A stretch of DNA of 64,000 nucleotides from Roseibium aggregatum IAM 12614 (lineage in GTDB: Bacteria > Pseudomonadota > Alphaproteobacteria > Rhizobiales > Stappiaceae), in contig NZ_AAUW01000020.1 of NCBI RefSeq assembly GCF_000168975.1, positions 90,165-154,164 of the forward strand. Direction: 5' to 3'. Under the pieces are notes generated by a model. The model searched no databases. It was not told the origin of the DNA and saw nothing but the letters and a program-made list of their open reading frames with translations. A program made the position numbers and the translations under genes. Shown here piece by piece: positions 51,822 through 59,976 of this stretch (the stretch's first letter is position 1; every line of letters starts with the position of its first letter).

Positions 51822-51880
51822 AGTATCGTTCGATACTTTTGCCCCACATGGCCGTTATCTCCAAGTATCGGCCGATACTT
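51822..51880. promoter_or_regulatory. Twin palindromic operators upstream of catA
   Basis: AGTATCG-TT-CGATACT lies at 51822-51837 and the perfect 18-bp palindrome AAGTATCGGCCGATACTT at 51863-51880. Both share AGTATCG-NN-CGATACT, and their centres are 42 bases apart, which is four helical turns. They lie in the gap between the divergent catA (start 51714) and the SCP2-like gene (51954). The two sites look like a cooperative repressor target. Confidence 0.65.
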
Positions 51881-51953
51881 CCAGCGGACTTGAATCCGGC
51901 CGATGTAGCGGATCAACCTGTCACCAGACTGGATGAGCGCCCGGAAGGTTCAT

Positions 51954-52328
51954 ATGCTTGAAATGTTGCAGGAAATGGCGCGGCTCCTTGCCGGAAAAGC
52001 GCATCTTCGAAGACTGGGAAGCCTGTTTTCCGAAACCGTGCTCCTGCAGGTTGGAGAGGAAGAGTATTACCTTCAGTTCGACCGCGGCATAGTGACATCC
52101 ATTCGCGCCGAGATCAGCCGAAAGACGCCCTGGCGCTTTGCGCTCAAGACCGACAGGGCAGCGCTCGATGCCTTCTGGCGGGACCTCCCGGAGCCGGGCT
52201 ATCACGACATTTTCGGCCTGGTCAAAATGGGCCGCGCCCGCATCGACGGGGACATTCTGGCGCTGGTCAAGAACCTTAGGTTTTTCAAGGAATTCATGGC
52301 TCTCGGACGCGAGGTGAAAAACAGATGA
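51954..52328 (+). CDS. Small SCP2-like protein, function unknown
   Basis: About 124 residues. The pattern YYLQFDRGIVTSIRAEI followed by GRARIDGDILALVKNLRFFKEFM resembles the sterol-carrier-protein-2 fold, in which a small domain binds a hydrophobic ligand. ATG 51954 is preceded by GGAAGG; ATG 51933 is an alternative. It overlaps the alpha/beta hydrolase start by four bases and is divergent from catA. A carrier or structural partner of the hydrolase is possible, but there is no direct evidence. Confidence 0.65.
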   Translation: MLEMLQEMARLLAGKAHLRRLGSLFSETVLLQVGEEEYYLQFDRGIVTSIRAEISRKTPWRFALKTDRAALDAFWRDLPEPGYHDIFGLVKMGRARIDGDILALVKNLRFFKEFMALGREVKNR

Positions 52329-53173
52329 GCGCGAAAATCGAGAGCATTTGCGGGCGTTATGTCACCATCGAGGTGGGCGGCCGGAAGAACAGGCTGTATT
52401 TCGAAGAAGCCGGCAATGGGCGTCCTGTCCTTTGCCTGCATACGGCCGGTGCGGACAGCCGCCAGTGGCGCCGCCTCATGAACGACCCCGAAATCAACGC
52501 TTCCAACCGGCTGATCGCGTTCGATATGCCCTGGCACGGCAAGTCGTTGCCACCCGAGGGATTCGAGACCGAAGAATATCTTCTGACGACAGAAGCCTAT
52601 ATCGAGACCGTTCTGGGGATCGTCGACGCGCTGGAACTCGACCGGCCGGTGCTGGCGGGATGTTCGATGGGCGGGCGCATCGCCCTCCAGCTCGCTGCCC
52701 TGCACGCAGACCGCTTCTCCGGTTTCATCGCCATTGAGGCCAGCGACTTTCAGCCGGCCTGGTACGACATCGACTGGTTTCACCGACCGGACGCGCATGG
52801 CGGCGAGATGGGCGCCGCCCTCGTCTCGGCGAATATTTCTCCCCACGCGCCCATTGCCGAGCGCTGGAACACACTCTGGATGTTCATGATGAGCGGACCA
52901 GGGGTGTTCCGGGGTGACCTGAGCTTCTACACCCGCGACGAAAGCCTGATCGCCCGCTTGCCGCAGATCGACACAAAGGCGACGCCGGTTCATATCCTGG
53001 TCGGCGCTTATGACCTTACCTGCACTCCGGAAGACGCCAGGCGGACAGCCGATGCCATTGAGGGAGCAACACTGACGGTGATGGACGAACTCGGCCATTT
53101 TCCGATGAGTGAACATCCCGATGGCTTCCGGCCCTTTTTCCTGGACGCCCTTAGGCGGATGCCCGGTTCCTGA
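52325..53173 (+). CDS. Alpha/beta-fold hydrolase
   Basis: A 282-residue hydrolase. The nucleophile elbow is GCSMGG with Ser114, the oxyanion region CLHTAGADSRQWR precedes it, and the catalytic His is in ELGHFPMSEHP near residue 258. The acid residue is probably the Asp of GAYDLTC. It is similar in size to 3-oxoadipate enol-lactonases and C-C bond hydrolases. Enol-lactonase would fit the catechol branch, but the sequence alone does not settle it. It is coupled to the SCP2-like gene. Confidence 0.8.
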   Translation: MSAKIESICGRYVTIEVGGRKNRLYFEEAGNGRPVLCLHTAGADSRQWRRLMNDPEINASNRLIAFDMPWHGKSLPPEGFETEEYLLTTEAYIETVLGIVDALELDRPVLAGCSMGGRIALQLAALHADRFSGFIAIEASDFQPAWYDIDWFHRPDAHGGEMGAALVSANISPHAPIAERWNTLWMFMMSGPGVFRGDLSFYTRDESLIARLPQIDTKATPVHILVGAYDLTCTPEDARRTADAIEGATLTVMDELGHFPMSEHPDGFRPFFLDALRRMPGS

Positions 53174-53566
53174 CGGCATAGGCCACTCGAACAAACTGGC
53201 CAAACAAACTGGCTGAACAGCGTTTGCAGACCGTCGATCCGTCACTGCGTCATGACGCCGGGTGTGAAACCGGCGGGCGCAGGGCTCGCATGGTCTTTCT
53301 CCCCATCTCGGTTCGCCGCAGTGTCCGTCTTCAGCTGAAGCCGCCGGATGATGCGATTTCGCTCGGCCGACCACTCCCTCGCGGGAGGTATCAGTCAATA
53401 CCGAACCGGGCATTGGAGAGTGGAGCGCACTTTGTTCACCTGTTCCCCGGTGAAAGCGTGCGCACGCGGACAAGCTGAGCGGGCGGACCGTTGTCTCCGA
53501 CAAATACAGAAACAGAGACCCGGTTTCGAGGGGATCCGGGTTCATCTGACTTCCGGAGTGTTTAAT
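53174..53566. other. 393-base gap before the second TRAP operon, no gene supported
   Basis: The frame of the downstream gene is open for about 70 codons here, but the sequence lacks a ribosome site and a plausible protein pattern. An ACCCGG/CCGGGT dyad near 53519-53548 and a GGTAT/ATACC dyad near 53388-53403 are visible. The direct repeat AAACTGGC occurs twice around 53199-53215. No promoter can be fixed. Confidence 0.5.
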
Positions 53567-54601
53567 ATGACATCCTTCAAAAGTTCCATCGGAGCCCTGG
53601 CTCTTACGATGATCGGCGCGGTCTCCCTGTCACAGGTTGCCAGCGCGGAAAGCCTGGACATTCAAAGCGCCTGGCCACTTACCATGCCGGCCAGCGGCGC
53701 AAACGCTGACTATCTCGGAACGCTGCTAAACAGTGCCTCCGACGGGTCTCTGGAGGTCAAGGTCTATAGTGCCGGCAAGCTGGTGCCTTCGCTTCAGATC
53801 TTCGACGCCGTGCAGCAAGGCACCCTGGACGCCGGCATCACCTCGCCGCTTTACGTTGCCGGACGGTTTCCCGCCGTACAGCTTTTCGGAGGCATTCCTT
53901 TCGGCCCCGACGCGCTGACCCATGCCGGCTGGATTTACGAAGGCGGCGGCCGCGAGATCTGGGAGGAGATCTATGCCAAGCAGGGCGTCAAGACGATCCC
54001 CTGCGGCCTGATGGATAGCGAAGCCGGCGGCTGGTACAATTTCGAGATCAACAGCATCGATGATTTCAAGGGCAAGAAGCTGCGCTTTGCCGGCCTTGCA
54101 GGCGAAGCCATGGCGAAGGTGGGAGCTTCCATTGTGCTGCTTCCGGGCGGCGAGATCTATCCATCCATGGAAAAGGGCATCATCGACGGCACCGAACTCT
54201 CCATGCCGGCCATCGATATCACCCTGGGTCTGCAGCAGGTCGGCAAATACTACTATCTGCCGGGCTGGCACCAGCCGGCCGCGATGAACGAACTCATCGT
54301 CAACATGGACAAGTGGAACAGCCTGTCTGAAAGCCAGCAAGACCTGATCGAGGCAAGCTGCAAGGCGGTGAACCTGAAGTCCGTCCTGTCGACGCTGACC
54401 CAGAACGCCGATGCCGTCGATACGTTCGAGGCCGCTGGCGTCGAGATCAAGTCTTTCCCGCCGGAGGTTCTGGATGCCTTGCAGGCAGCGTTTGACGGAA
54501 CGATCTCCGAACAGGTTGAAAACGATCCCGACTTCAAGCGTGTCTGGGAGTCCTTGCAGGCTTACCGCGCCTCCGCCGCAGCCTGGACAGAGCGCCGCTG
54601 A
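53567..54601 (+). CDS. TRAP transporter solute-binding protein (TakP/DctP type)
   Basis: A 344-residue periplasmic protein with signal peptide (ALALTMIGAVSLSQVASAE). Conserved blocks include IFDAVQQGTLDAGI, FGGIPFGPDALTHAGW, KLRFAGLAGE with the ligand-binding Arg, and the C-terminal helix region. It is nearer the TakP branch, which binds 2-oxo acids, than the protein at 26489. GGAG lies about 9 bases before ATG 53567. As the nearest transporter to the iac genes it is a candidate for indole-acetate uptake, which is inference. Confidence 0.9.
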   Translation: MTSFKSSIGALALTMIGAVSLSQVASAESLDIQSAWPLTMPASGANADYLGTLLNSASDGSLEVKVYSAGKLVPSLQIFDAVQQGTLDAGITSPLYVAGRFPAVQLFGGIPFGPDALTHAGWIYEGGGREIWEEIYAKQGVKTIPCGLMDSEAGGWYNFEINSIDDFKGKKLRFAGLAGEAMAKVGASIVLLPGGEIYPSMEKGIIDGTELSMPAIDITLGLQQVGKYYYLPGWHQPAAMNELIVNMDKWNSLSESQQDLIEASCKAVNLKSVLSTLTQNADAVDTFEAAGVEIKSFPPEVLDALQAAFDGTISEQVENDPDFKRVWESLQAYRASAAAWTERR

Positions 54602-54652
54602 CCTCTCGCATGGCAGGGACTGTCCCTGCCATGCAATCCAGCTGGAGCGATC

Positions 54653-55165
54653 ATGCACATCCTTGTCATTTTTCTTGAGCGCGTGGTCCGCCTCGTCGGC
54701 CAAGCCGGCGCGCTCTTTCTACCGCTGTTGATGATCACGATCCTCGTCAACGTTGTCGCGCGCTATGTCTTCGGAATCGGATCCATCGAAATCGAGGAAC
54801 TGCAGTGGCACTTGAACGCCGTTGCGGTCATGTCCTGTCTGGCCTGGGCCTATCAGCGCGACGCGCATGTGCGCGTCGATGCCCTGCACGCCCGCATGAG
54901 CCCGCGAACCAGGGCCGTCGTTGAGCTTTGCGGGGTCCTGTTCCTCCTGTTGCCGTTCCTCTGGTTCGTGACCGGCAGCAGTTGGAAGATCTTCGAATAT
55001 AGCTGGAAGCTCAAGGAAGGCTCGCCCATGCCGTCGGGCCTGCCGGCCCGCTACATCATCAAGTTCGTCATGGCTGCCGGCCTTAGCTTGCTGTTCGTTC
55101 AAGGCATTGCCGTTGCTTTGAAATCCATCCTGACGCTGTTGCCGTCATCAGCGCGGAAGGGATAG
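54653..55165 (+). CDS. TRAP transporter small membrane subunit (DctQ)
   Basis: A 170-residue membrane protein with four helices and DctQ pattern LLMITILVNVVARYVFGIGSIE and EELQWHLNAVAVMSCLAWAY. It lies between DctP and DctM, 6 bases ahead of the latter. Confidence 0.9.
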   Translation: MHILVIFLERVVRLVGQAGALFLPLLMITILVNVVARYVFGIGSIEIEELQWHLNAVAVMSCLAWAYQRDAHVRVDALHARMSPRTRAVVELCGVLFLLLPFLWFVTGSSWKIFEYSWKLKEGSPMPSGLPARYIIKFVMAAGLSLLFVQGIAVALKSILTLLPSSARKG

Positions 55166-55171
55166 CGCGCC

Positions 55172-56497
55172 GTGGATATCCTGTTCGTTTTTCTGCTGTG
55201 TTCCGTGTTCCTGCTGGTGATGTTCTCGGGCTACCCGGTCGCCTTTGTCCTCGGTGGTGTCGCGGTGGCCTTCGCCGCGCTTGGCACCTTTCTGGACGGT
55301 TTTTCCATTGATGCCGACATGGCGTCCTTGCGGATGATCGGCTTTGTGGCCAACCGGATTTTCGACAGCATCTCGAGTTACTCGCTGATCCCAATTTCCA
55401 TGTTCATCTTCATGGGAATGATGCTCGACAAATCGGGTGTCGCCGAGCGGCTGTTGAAGCAGATGCACAAGGTGCTGCGCGTGATACCAGGCGGCATGGC
55501 TGTTTCGGTCATTCTCATCGGTGTCGTGCTGGCGGCTTCCACCGGCATCATCGGTGCCTCGGTGGTTCTGCTCGCCACCATTGCCATGCCCGCCATGCGC
55601 GCGGCCGGTTATGACGACAAGCTGGGCCTCGGCACCGTCGGGGCCACGGGCTGCCTCGGGATACTGATCCCGCCATCGATCATGCTGATCGTCATGGGCG
55701 ACCAGTTGCAGATCCCAGTTGGGGACCTGTTTCGCGGCGCCCTGCTGCCGGGCCTTCTGCTTGCCCTGCTCTACATCTGTTACGCAATCTTCACCGCCAT
55801 CCGGCGTCCGGACCTGGCTACCGCCATGCCCCTTGATCCGAACAGTTCTCTCGGCGACATGCTGCGCGGACTGGTCGGATCCCTGCTTGCGCCGCTTCTG
55901 CTCGTCTTCGCCGTCCTCGGCTCGATCATTTTCGGCATAGCAACACCGACCGAGGCTTCCGGCATCGGTGCGGCGGGGGCGACACTTCTCGCGGTGGCAT
56001 CGAAGCGGTTGTCCTGGTCGGATTTCCAGGAGGTCTGCGAGAACACCGCCATCACGACGGCGTTTCTGTTCGCATTGATCTTCGGGGCATCCTGCTTCTC
56101 CGTCGTCCTGCGCGGTTACGGCGGCGACGAACTTATCGAAGCGGGACTTCACGCAATTGCCTTGCCGCCGATCGGAACCTTGATCCTCATTCTGGCGATC
56201 GTGTTTCTGCTGGGCTTCTTTCTCGACTGGATGGAAATCATCCTGATTGTCGCCCCCCTTGTCCTGCCCGTCCTGACATCTCTCGGCTATGAACCGGCCT
56301 GGGTTGCGATCCTGCTGGCCATCTGCCTGCAGACGTCCTTCCTGACACCGCCGGTCGGCATGGCCCTGTTCTACCTGAAGAACACTGTGCCGGACGTGTC
56401 CATTTCCCAGATTTACAGGGCGGTCATCCCCTTCATTGCCATGCAGATCGGAATATTGGTGCTTGTCATGGCCTTTCCCGGGTTCGTCTCATGGTGA
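55172..56497 (+). CDS. TRAP transporter large permease (DctM)
   Basis: A 441-residue permease starting with GTG 55172. DctM hallmarks include IFMGMMLDKSGVAERLL, ASTGIIGASVVLLATI, GCLGILIPPSIMLIVMGD, FGIATPTEASGIGA and TPPVGMALFYL. It ends the transport operon at a strong symmetric terminator and is convergent with iacI. Confidence 0.92.
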   Translation: MDILFVFLLCSVFLLVMFSGYPVAFVLGGVAVAFAALGTFLDGFSIDADMASLRMIGFVANRIFDSISSYSLIPISMFIFMGMMLDKSGVAERLLKQMHKVLRVIPGGMAVSVILIGVVLAASTGIIGASVVLLATIAMPAMRAAGYDDKLGLGTVGATGCLGILIPPSIMLIVMGDQLQIPVGDLFRGALLPGLLLALLYICYAIFTAIRRPDLATAMPLDPNSSLGDMLRGLVGSLLAPLLLVFAVLGSIIFGIATPTEASGIGAAGATLLAVASKRLSWSDFQEVCENTAITTAFLFALIFGASCFSVVLRGYGGDELIEAGLHAIALPPIGTLILILAIVFLLGFFLDWMEIILIVAPLVLPVLTSLGYEPAWVAILLAICLQTSFLTPPVGMALFYLKNTVPDVSISQIYRAVIPFIAMQIGILVLVMAFPGFVSW

Positions 56498-56515
56498 TGC
56501 CCGGGGCACAGCAAA

Positions 56516-56537
56516 AAAGGCGCCCGCGGGCGCCTTT
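56516..56537. terminator. Bidirectional terminator between dctM and iacI
   Basis: A perfect 22-bp palindrome (arms AAAGGCGCCCG and CGGGCGCCTTT) lies at 56516-56537 between convergent genes. On the minus strand the 3' arm runs into TTTTTTGC, giving a strong terminator for iacI. On the plus strand it ends dctM with a short TTT tail. Confidence 0.85.
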
Positions 56538-56565
56538 CCAGCAAGTTTGCGCTCGGCGCAGGCCC

Positions 56566-57129
56566 TTACGGCTTCATCAGAACCGATTTCGACGGGTAGT
56601 CGGACGCCCAGGTCGCCGGCAGCGGCGCCACGAACACATTTTCGGTCCGGTTGCGGGTAAACCGCCACTTGCCGTCCTCACACTTCCGGTAGCTGTTGAA
56701 CAGGCGCGAAGACCGCAGCAGAGCCTTGCCGTCGGAGAAGAGCCACGGCTGCATGTGCACCCAGTTGCCTTCTGCGGTCATGGCGTCGTCGGCAACCCGG
56801 ATCTGCTCGGACGTCAGATAGTGGCAGTTCAGGATCAGTGCCGGATCGGTCTTTCCGCCCCAGAACCCCTGAAAGTGCTTCTTCACGGCGTCCCAGCCTT
56901 CGGCGCGGCCGAACTGGTTGTCGTAATATTCGCCAACGCCTTCCCAGACGGCTTCCGGCGCGAACAGCTCCATGATCAGGTCGATACGCTCGGCATCGCC
57001 GTCGCATCCGAATTCGGGGTTTGGTGTGTCGCACAGGAACATGTAGCGCGACTGTACACGCCGCACTTCGGCTTCAGCTTCAAGGATCGCAAGACGCTTT
57101 TCCAGGACGGCGAGGCGTTCATCAGACAT
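56566..57129 (-). CDS. iacI: IacI-like NTF2/SnoaL-fold protein
   Basis: About 187 residues, starting with a short coiled segment (RLAVLEKRLAILEAEAEVRRVQ) followed by an NTF2-like domain (SRYMFLCDTPN, LFAPEAVWEGVG, NCHYLTSEQIRV, GNWVHMQPWLF). Proteins of this type are the conserved IacI component of indole-acetate degradation clusters. ATG 57129 is preceded by GGAGA. In known clusters it lies within iacHABICDEFG; here it is divergent from iacH. Its exact role in the pathway is not clear. Confidence 0.75.
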   Translation of the reverse strand: MSDERLAVLEKRLAILEAEAEVRRVQSRYMFLCDTPNPEFGCDGDAERIDLIMELFAPEAVWEGVGEYYDNQFGRAEGWDAVKKHFQGFWGGKTDPALILNCHYLTSEQIRVADDAMTAEGNWVHMQPWLFSDGKALLRSSRLFNSYRKCEDGKWRFTRNRTENVFVAPLPATWASDYPSKSVLMKP

Positions 57130-57194
57130 TCGGTCGGTCTCCGGTCGGTTGGTTTGGTTCAACGCGACAGAGAGTGCCTCAAGCGAACATATAT

Positions 57195-57246
57195 ATCAAT
57201 ATTCACGTGAATATTGATTGACATGAATCAATGAAACAGTAATATT
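57195..57246 (+). promoter_or_regulatory. iac promoter with two dyads
   Basis: A perfect 24-bp palindrome (arms ATCAATATTCAC and GTGAATATTGAT) lies at 57195-57218. A second dyad, ATTGATT at 57213-57219 and AATCAAT at 57226-57232, overlaps its right edge. TTGACA at 57218-57223 is a consensus -35, with TAATAT or AATATT at 57240-57246 as -10. The arrangement fits a dimeric repressor, probably MarR-type as for IacR, controlling iacI and iacHABCDEFG. Confidence 0.65.
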
Positions 57247-57288
57247 ACCGCAAATGCCCGTAAAAACAGGGCAACCAGAGGGACTAAA

Positions 57289-58440
57289 ATGATCAACGAG
57301 AGCGCAGGGACGCATGCGCTCATCCGCCGCCTGAACCTGGGCGGGGATGGGTTGAGTGTTGCCGTAAAGGATTGCATCGACATCGCCGGCGAAGTGACCG
57401 CGTGTGGCTCGGCTGCCGTCTCTCACGCACCGTCCGAACATGCCGATGTGGTCAAATCTCTCCTGGCTTCCGGGTGCAAGATCATCGGCAAGGCGAACAT
57501 GCACGAGCTTGCCTTCGGCGTAACCGGCGTCAATACGGTGTTCGGCACGCCCGTCAACCCCAATTGGCCAGACCGCATTCCAGGTGGCTCTTCCTCAGGC
57601 TCGGCCGTTGCCGTTGCCGCGGGCCTTTGCGATTTTTCGGTCGGCACCGACACCGGCGGCTCGGTTCGCCAACCCGCAATATGCTGCGGCATCTATGGCT
57701 TGAAGCCAACCTTCGCCCGCATCAGCCGCAAGGGATGTCACCCGGCTGACAGTTCGCTGGATTGCGTCGGCGTTTTTGCCCGGACCTCAGCCGGGCTGAC
57801 GCAGGCCATGGCAGCCAGCGACCCTTCCTTCAAGACGGAAACCTGCACAACCGCACCGCGCCTGGCCTGGGTCTCGACCGATCCGGACCCGAGCGGCGAT
57901 AGTTTTGCGACGCTGAGCCGAAAACTGCCGGGTCTGGAACGGATCACGCTCGACGCCTTCGACGAGGCCTTTGCCGCCGGCATGACAATCATCAGCTACG
58001 AGACCGCACAGGCTTTCGGCCATCTTCTGGAGGCTGAACCACCGCTCGGACAGGATGTGAAAGCGCGCATTGCCAAGGCGCAATCCGTCAAATCTGCAGA
58101 GGTGAAAGCCGCAGAGGCGGTTCGAACCCGGTTCACCGAGGCTGTCGACACTGCGCTCGAGCAGTGCGACGCGCTGATCATGCCGGCGTTGCCGACCGTT
58201 CCCCCAACCCTGGAAGCCGCTTCGGATCCAGCCCAGATCATTCCGCTGACGCGGTTTTTGAGGCCGTTCAATCTGAGTGGCCATCCATCGCTCGTTCTGC
58301 CTTTTGCCATTGTCGACGGCTCACTTCCAATGGGCCTCCAGATCGTCGGACGCAAGGCGGACGATGCACGGCTGTGCGCCATCGCAGAATGGTTAGCCGA
58401 CACGTTTCCCATGTTTCGCGAAGAGGATAGAAGCCAATGA
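57289..58440 (+). CDS. iacH: IacH-like amidase-signature enzyme
   Basis: A 383-residue amidase-signature hydrolase. The triad is K27 (VAVKDCID), the cis-Ser among S101-S103 (GGSSSGSA) and nucleophile S125 (GTDTGGSVR). It is shorter than the common 450-480 residues, with loss in the C-terminal half. IacH is the conserved amidase of indole-acetate loci and may hydrolyse an oxindole lactam or convert indole-acetamide to the acid; its true substrate is not firmly known. It overlaps iacA by four bases. Confidence 0.82.
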   Translation: MINESAGTHALIRRLNLGGDGLSVAVKDCIDIAGEVTACGSAAVSHAPSEHADVVKSLLASGCKIIGKANMHELAFGVTGVNTVFGTPVNPNWPDRIPGGSSSGSAVAVAAGLCDFSVGTDTGGSVRQPAICCGIYGLKPTFARISRKGCHPADSSLDCVGVFARTSAGLTQAMAASDPSFKTETCTTAPRLAWVSTDPDPSGDSFATLSRKLPGLERITLDAFDEAFAAGMTIISYETAQAFGHLLEAEPPLGQDVKARIAKAQSVKSAEVKAAEAVRTRFTEAVDTALEQCDALIMPALPTVPPTLEAASDPAQIIPLTRFLRPFNLSGHPSLVLPFAIVDGSLPMGLQIVGRKADDARLCAIAEWLADTFPMFREEDRSQ

Positions 58441-59576
58441 GCGCAGAAGGAGCCGTGGCAGCACGGCCAAAAACCAAAGAAGACATCCTTGCAGGGATCA
58501 AAGACCGGGCCAGCGAATTCAACAAGTTGCGCCATATCCCGCAGGACGTGGTCGATGACTTCAAGACGCTGGGTGTCTACCGCGCCTTCGTGCCGGCACG
58601 CTACGGCGGCGACGCACTCAGCCCCGCCGACTTCTGCCGGTTGATCGAGGATATCTCAGCCGCCGATCCGTCGGCCGGTTGGGTGGCAAGCTTCGGTGTT
58701 TCTGCCACCTATCTCGCCTCTCTGCCGCAAGCGACCTACGAGGCGATTTACAAGAAAAACCCCGACACGGTTTTTGCCGGAGCAATGTTTCCGCCCCAAC
58801 CCGCCAAGATAGTGGACGGCGGCTACGAGGTGCGCGGCCAGTGGCCCTGGGGATCGGGCATCATGGGCGCAGATCTCGCCGGCGCCGGCATCAAGGTTGA
58901 AGACAACGACACCAAGCTACCGCTGATCGCCATCATGCCGCGCGACAAGATCGAAGTGGTCGATACCTGGCGCACGGTCGGGCTGGCCGCGACCGGAAGC
59001 CATGACATCAAGGTCAATGGCGTTGTGGTGCCGAAGGAGTGGACGTTCATTCGCGGCGGCGCGCCGGCGATGGACGACAAGGTGTTCCGCTACCCGTCCA
59101 TGGCGCTCGCGTCTCAGGTGCTGGCGGTCGTTGCCCTGGGCGCGGCGAGAGCTGCCCTCGACTACATCTACGAGACCGGGTCGCGCAAATCGGTCACCGG
59201 TGCACCGCCCCCTGGTGCCAGGCCGTATCTGCAGACCGAATATGCCAAGGCCAAGGGCGTTTATCTGGGCGCAGCGCATCTCTTCTACGATACCCTGGAA
59301 GAAGCCTACGAAGAGCTCGAACACAACGAGAAGGTCAGCCGCAACACGCACATCCGCCTGCGGATGGTGGCCTCGAAGGCAGCGCGCGATGGTGCTGAAG
59401 CAGCCCGCATGGCCTTCGCGCTCGGTGGCTCCAACGCCATCGACATCGGGCATTCGCTGAACCGTTACTGGATCGACGCGGCCGCCGTGGCTCAACACGC
59501 CTTCCTGTCTGAGGGAACCTGGACGGCTGCAGGAGCAGCCTTCTTCGAACAGGCGACCATGCCCGGATATCCGTAA
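58437..59576 (+). CDS. iacA: IacA-like flavin-dependent monooxygenase of the acyl-CoA dehydrogenase fold
   Basis: A 379-residue flavoprotein of the acyl-CoA-dehydrogenase-like hydroxylase group (as HsaA, HpaB-like enzymes). It shows VPARYGGDALSPADFCRLIEDIS at the N-terminus (shown in part), GQWPWGSGIMGADL in the middle domain, and a helical C-terminal domain with MAFALGGSNAID. It lacks a CoA-dehydrogenase base. IacA starts indole-acetate degradation by hydroxylating the indole C2, using reduced flavin supplied by IacG. The iacG gene is in the same run of genes. Confidence 0.87.
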   Translation: MSAEGAVAARPKTKEDILAGIKDRASEFNKLRHIPQDVVDDFKTLGVYRAFVPARYGGDALSPADFCRLIEDISAADPSAGWVASFGVSATYLASLPQATYEAIYKKNPDTVFAGAMFPPQPAKIVDGGYEVRGQWPWGSGIMGADLAGAGIKVEDNDTKLPLIAIMPRDKIEVVDTWRTVGLAATGSHDIKVNGVVVPKEWTFIRGGAPAMDDKVFRYPSMALASQVLAVVALGAARAALDYIYETGSRKSVTGAPPPGARPYLQTEYAKAKGVYLGAAHLFYDTLEEAYEELEHNEKVSRNTHIRLRMVASKAARDGAEAARMAFALGGSNAIDIGHSLNRYWIDAAAVAQHAFLSEGTWTAAGAAFFEQATMPGYP

Positions 59577-59601
59577 GCCCAGACCCGTCAGAGGAATGAA
59601 T

Positions 59602-59973
59602 ATGACTGAGAAAAAACCGGTCCGCACGTTGTTGTGCTTCAACAATCATCCGACCTTTTTCAGCTTGCCGTTCGATCAGATCGGGCCGGTCTGGAAGGCG
59701 ACCCAGGAACTGATGTCCTCCATCAACGCGATGGAGGGCGTGGAGATCATCGGAACGTTCGACGATGACCAGACCATGGTCGGCGCAACGAGCGGCTTTC
59801 CCTTCACCTGGTACATGCTGGTGGATTTTCCCGATCGCGAAGCCGTTCAGAGCGCCTGCAATCTGCTGCGCACCATCGAAGTGGGCGAGGAGAACCATCG
59901 CCTCTGGAAATACATGACGGTCGAGGCCCGCATGGGTCGCGCCCTGGAAATTCCCTCTGCACACAGGAGTTGA
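59602..59973 (+). CDS. iacB: IacB-like small protein
   Basis: About 123 residues with no signal peptide; the sequence (TLLCFNNHPTFFSLPF, IIGTFDDDQTMVGA, FTWYMLVDFPD) looks like a small dimeric alpha-beta barrel. A protein of this size and position, between IacA and IacC, is the conserved IacB of iac clusters, whose function is not established. ATG 59602 with GAGG seven bases upstream is preferred to ATG 59596. Confidence 0.75.
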   Translation: MTEKKPVRTLLCFNNHPTFFSLPFDQIGPVWKATQELMSSINAMEGVEIIGTFDDDQTMVGATSGFPFTWYMLVDFPDREAVQSACNLLRTIEVGEENHRLWKYMTVEARMGRALEIPSAHRS

Positions 59974-59976
59974 ACG

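Noticed and set aside
51811..51826. ATAC...GTAT upstream of catA as a BenM/CatM site
   Set aside because: The spacing is 8 bases, not the 7 of the known consensus, and the GTAT belongs to the stronger palindrome next to it.
52202..53545. 447-codon minus-strand frame covering the alpha/beta hydrolase and the following gap
   Set aside because: Most of it is opposite a gene with an intact catalytic triad; the rest shows no domain.
53348..53566. N-terminal extension of the second DctP protein
   Set aside because: The signal peptide begins at 53567; the upstream codons lack a ribosome site and look noncoding.
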